Shown in pieces: positions 61,108 through 61,300 of a stretch of DNA of 61,300 nucleotides. A program made the translations under genes and the position numbers. The first letter of the stretch is position 1, and each line of letters opens with the position of its first letter. The notes under the pieces are model-generated. The model was given only the letters and a program-made list of their open reading frames with translations. It made no database searches and was not told where the DNA came from. The DNA is from Candidatus Loosdrechtia aerotolerans (lineage in GTDB: Bacteria; Planctomycetota; Brocadiia; Brocadiales; Brocadiaceae), in assembly GCA_021646405.1 (NCBI GenBank), contig SOER01000017.1, forward strand, positions 1-61,300, read 5' to 3'.

Positions 61108-61300
61108 ATATATATGGGAGAAACCCCACAAATACAGTATAGATAAAAAATTGATATAAATTGATATATATCCCTGACATTCAAGAGGTTTTTCAAAGAG
61201 GAGATAAAATTTAATTGATTTTTTAGAAGGATAGATTAATCTACCCGGTAAAAACCTTCAGAAAAGAAAGGAAAAGGTATGCCGGGGAGTGATTCTTTTG

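Larger units (their letters stand above)
60744..61300. other. Repeat-rich right edge without genes
   Basis: A 557-base non-coding region made of dispersed repeats: a CAGGCTAAAGCC copy (60779-60792), an ACACAAAGACACGGAGACAC-type stretch (about 60820-60845), a 27-bp repeat copy (60952-60978) and a 31-bp inverted repeat (61016-61107). A reverse open frame at 60926-61180 is formed from them and is spurious. Confidence 0.65.

Noticed and set aside
60926-61180. 84-codon minus-strand open frame at the right edge
   Set aside because: It runs through the 31-bp inverted repeat and other dispersed repeats, with no protein-like character.

Overview
The window carries about 53 protein-coding genes at moderate GC, many of them housekeeping. 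No rRNA, tRNA, CRISPR array or intact transposase gene was seen. The organism is a diderm-type, probably anaerobic or microaerobic bacterium. It has futalosine- or menaquinone-type UbiD/UbiE enzymes, a ferredoxin:thioredoxin reductase, anaerobic-route cobalamin genes, FeoB ferrous iron uptake, heptosyltransferase-like and L,D-transpeptidase envelope genes, an Rh-type ammonium channel and an NnrS-like NO-related membrane protein. This mix fits a planctomycete of the anammox type (Brocadiales), but that is inference: no 16S, hydrazine synthase or hydroxylamine oxidoreductase gene lies in the window.

Layout. 1-4.3 kb: a disrupted DUF4011 helicase start, a double-nitroreductase SagB-like protein, and a rhodanese next to a MoeB/ThiF E1-like enzyme. 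4.3-14 kb, all minus strand: an MFS transporter, a GT4-GT9 glycosyltransferase pair with an ATGA overlap, a FAD/Rieske oxidoreductase, another GT4, and a glycogen-debranching-type glucosidase. 14.6-19.9 kb, plus strand: a cupin/SHOCT-repeat lipoprotein, an Rh channel with an added extracytoplasmic domain, and a membrane protein coupled to trpC. 20-24.4 kb, minus strand: thioredoxin and ferredoxin:thioredoxin reductase, then a repeat-rich stretch with a MITE-like element and a HEPN-like remnant, then ubiD-ubiE. 24.7-29.4 kb: dusB and the cobalamin run cbiX-cbiC (fused), cbiD, cbiE, cbiL. 29.5-38 kb: two secreted proteins of unknown role, ftsH, a radical SAM enzyme, an HI0933-type flavoprotein, and an SGNH esterase with two LamG domains.

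38.2-44.5 kb: two cysteine-cluster (YkgJ-type) proteins, then the iron operon feoB-rseC-dtxR/feoA, then a LysM L,D-transpeptidase and a Cys-rich protein. 44.6-46.1 kb, minus strand: NYN nuclease, RNase III and a small Cys-containing protein. 46.5-56.1 kb is a housekeeping run, pheA-tpiA-secG-yicC-gmk-coaC-dut-ftsK-rimO-pgsA. 56.6-60.7 kb: a DUF542-NnrS-DUF1858 fusion, an orphan ParA and an orphan CheB. The right edge is made of dispersed palindromic repeats.

The most interesting signals are: (1) a cluster of 14-bp CRP/FNR-like dyads with a CATA or CATG spacer, upstream of the FAD/Rieske gene and again in the divergent region at 38.1 kb; (2) unusual domain fusions (ConA-like-Rh channel, cupin-5xSHOCT lipoprotein, DUF542-NnrS-DUF1858, CbiX-CbiC, His-rich SecG); (3) a MITE-like element and long perfect palindromes near 21.1-21.4 kb; (4) a long hairpin in the ftsK leader; (5) a recurrent TTGACA/extended -10 promoter pattern that would make the L,D-transpeptidase mRNA nearly leaderless.
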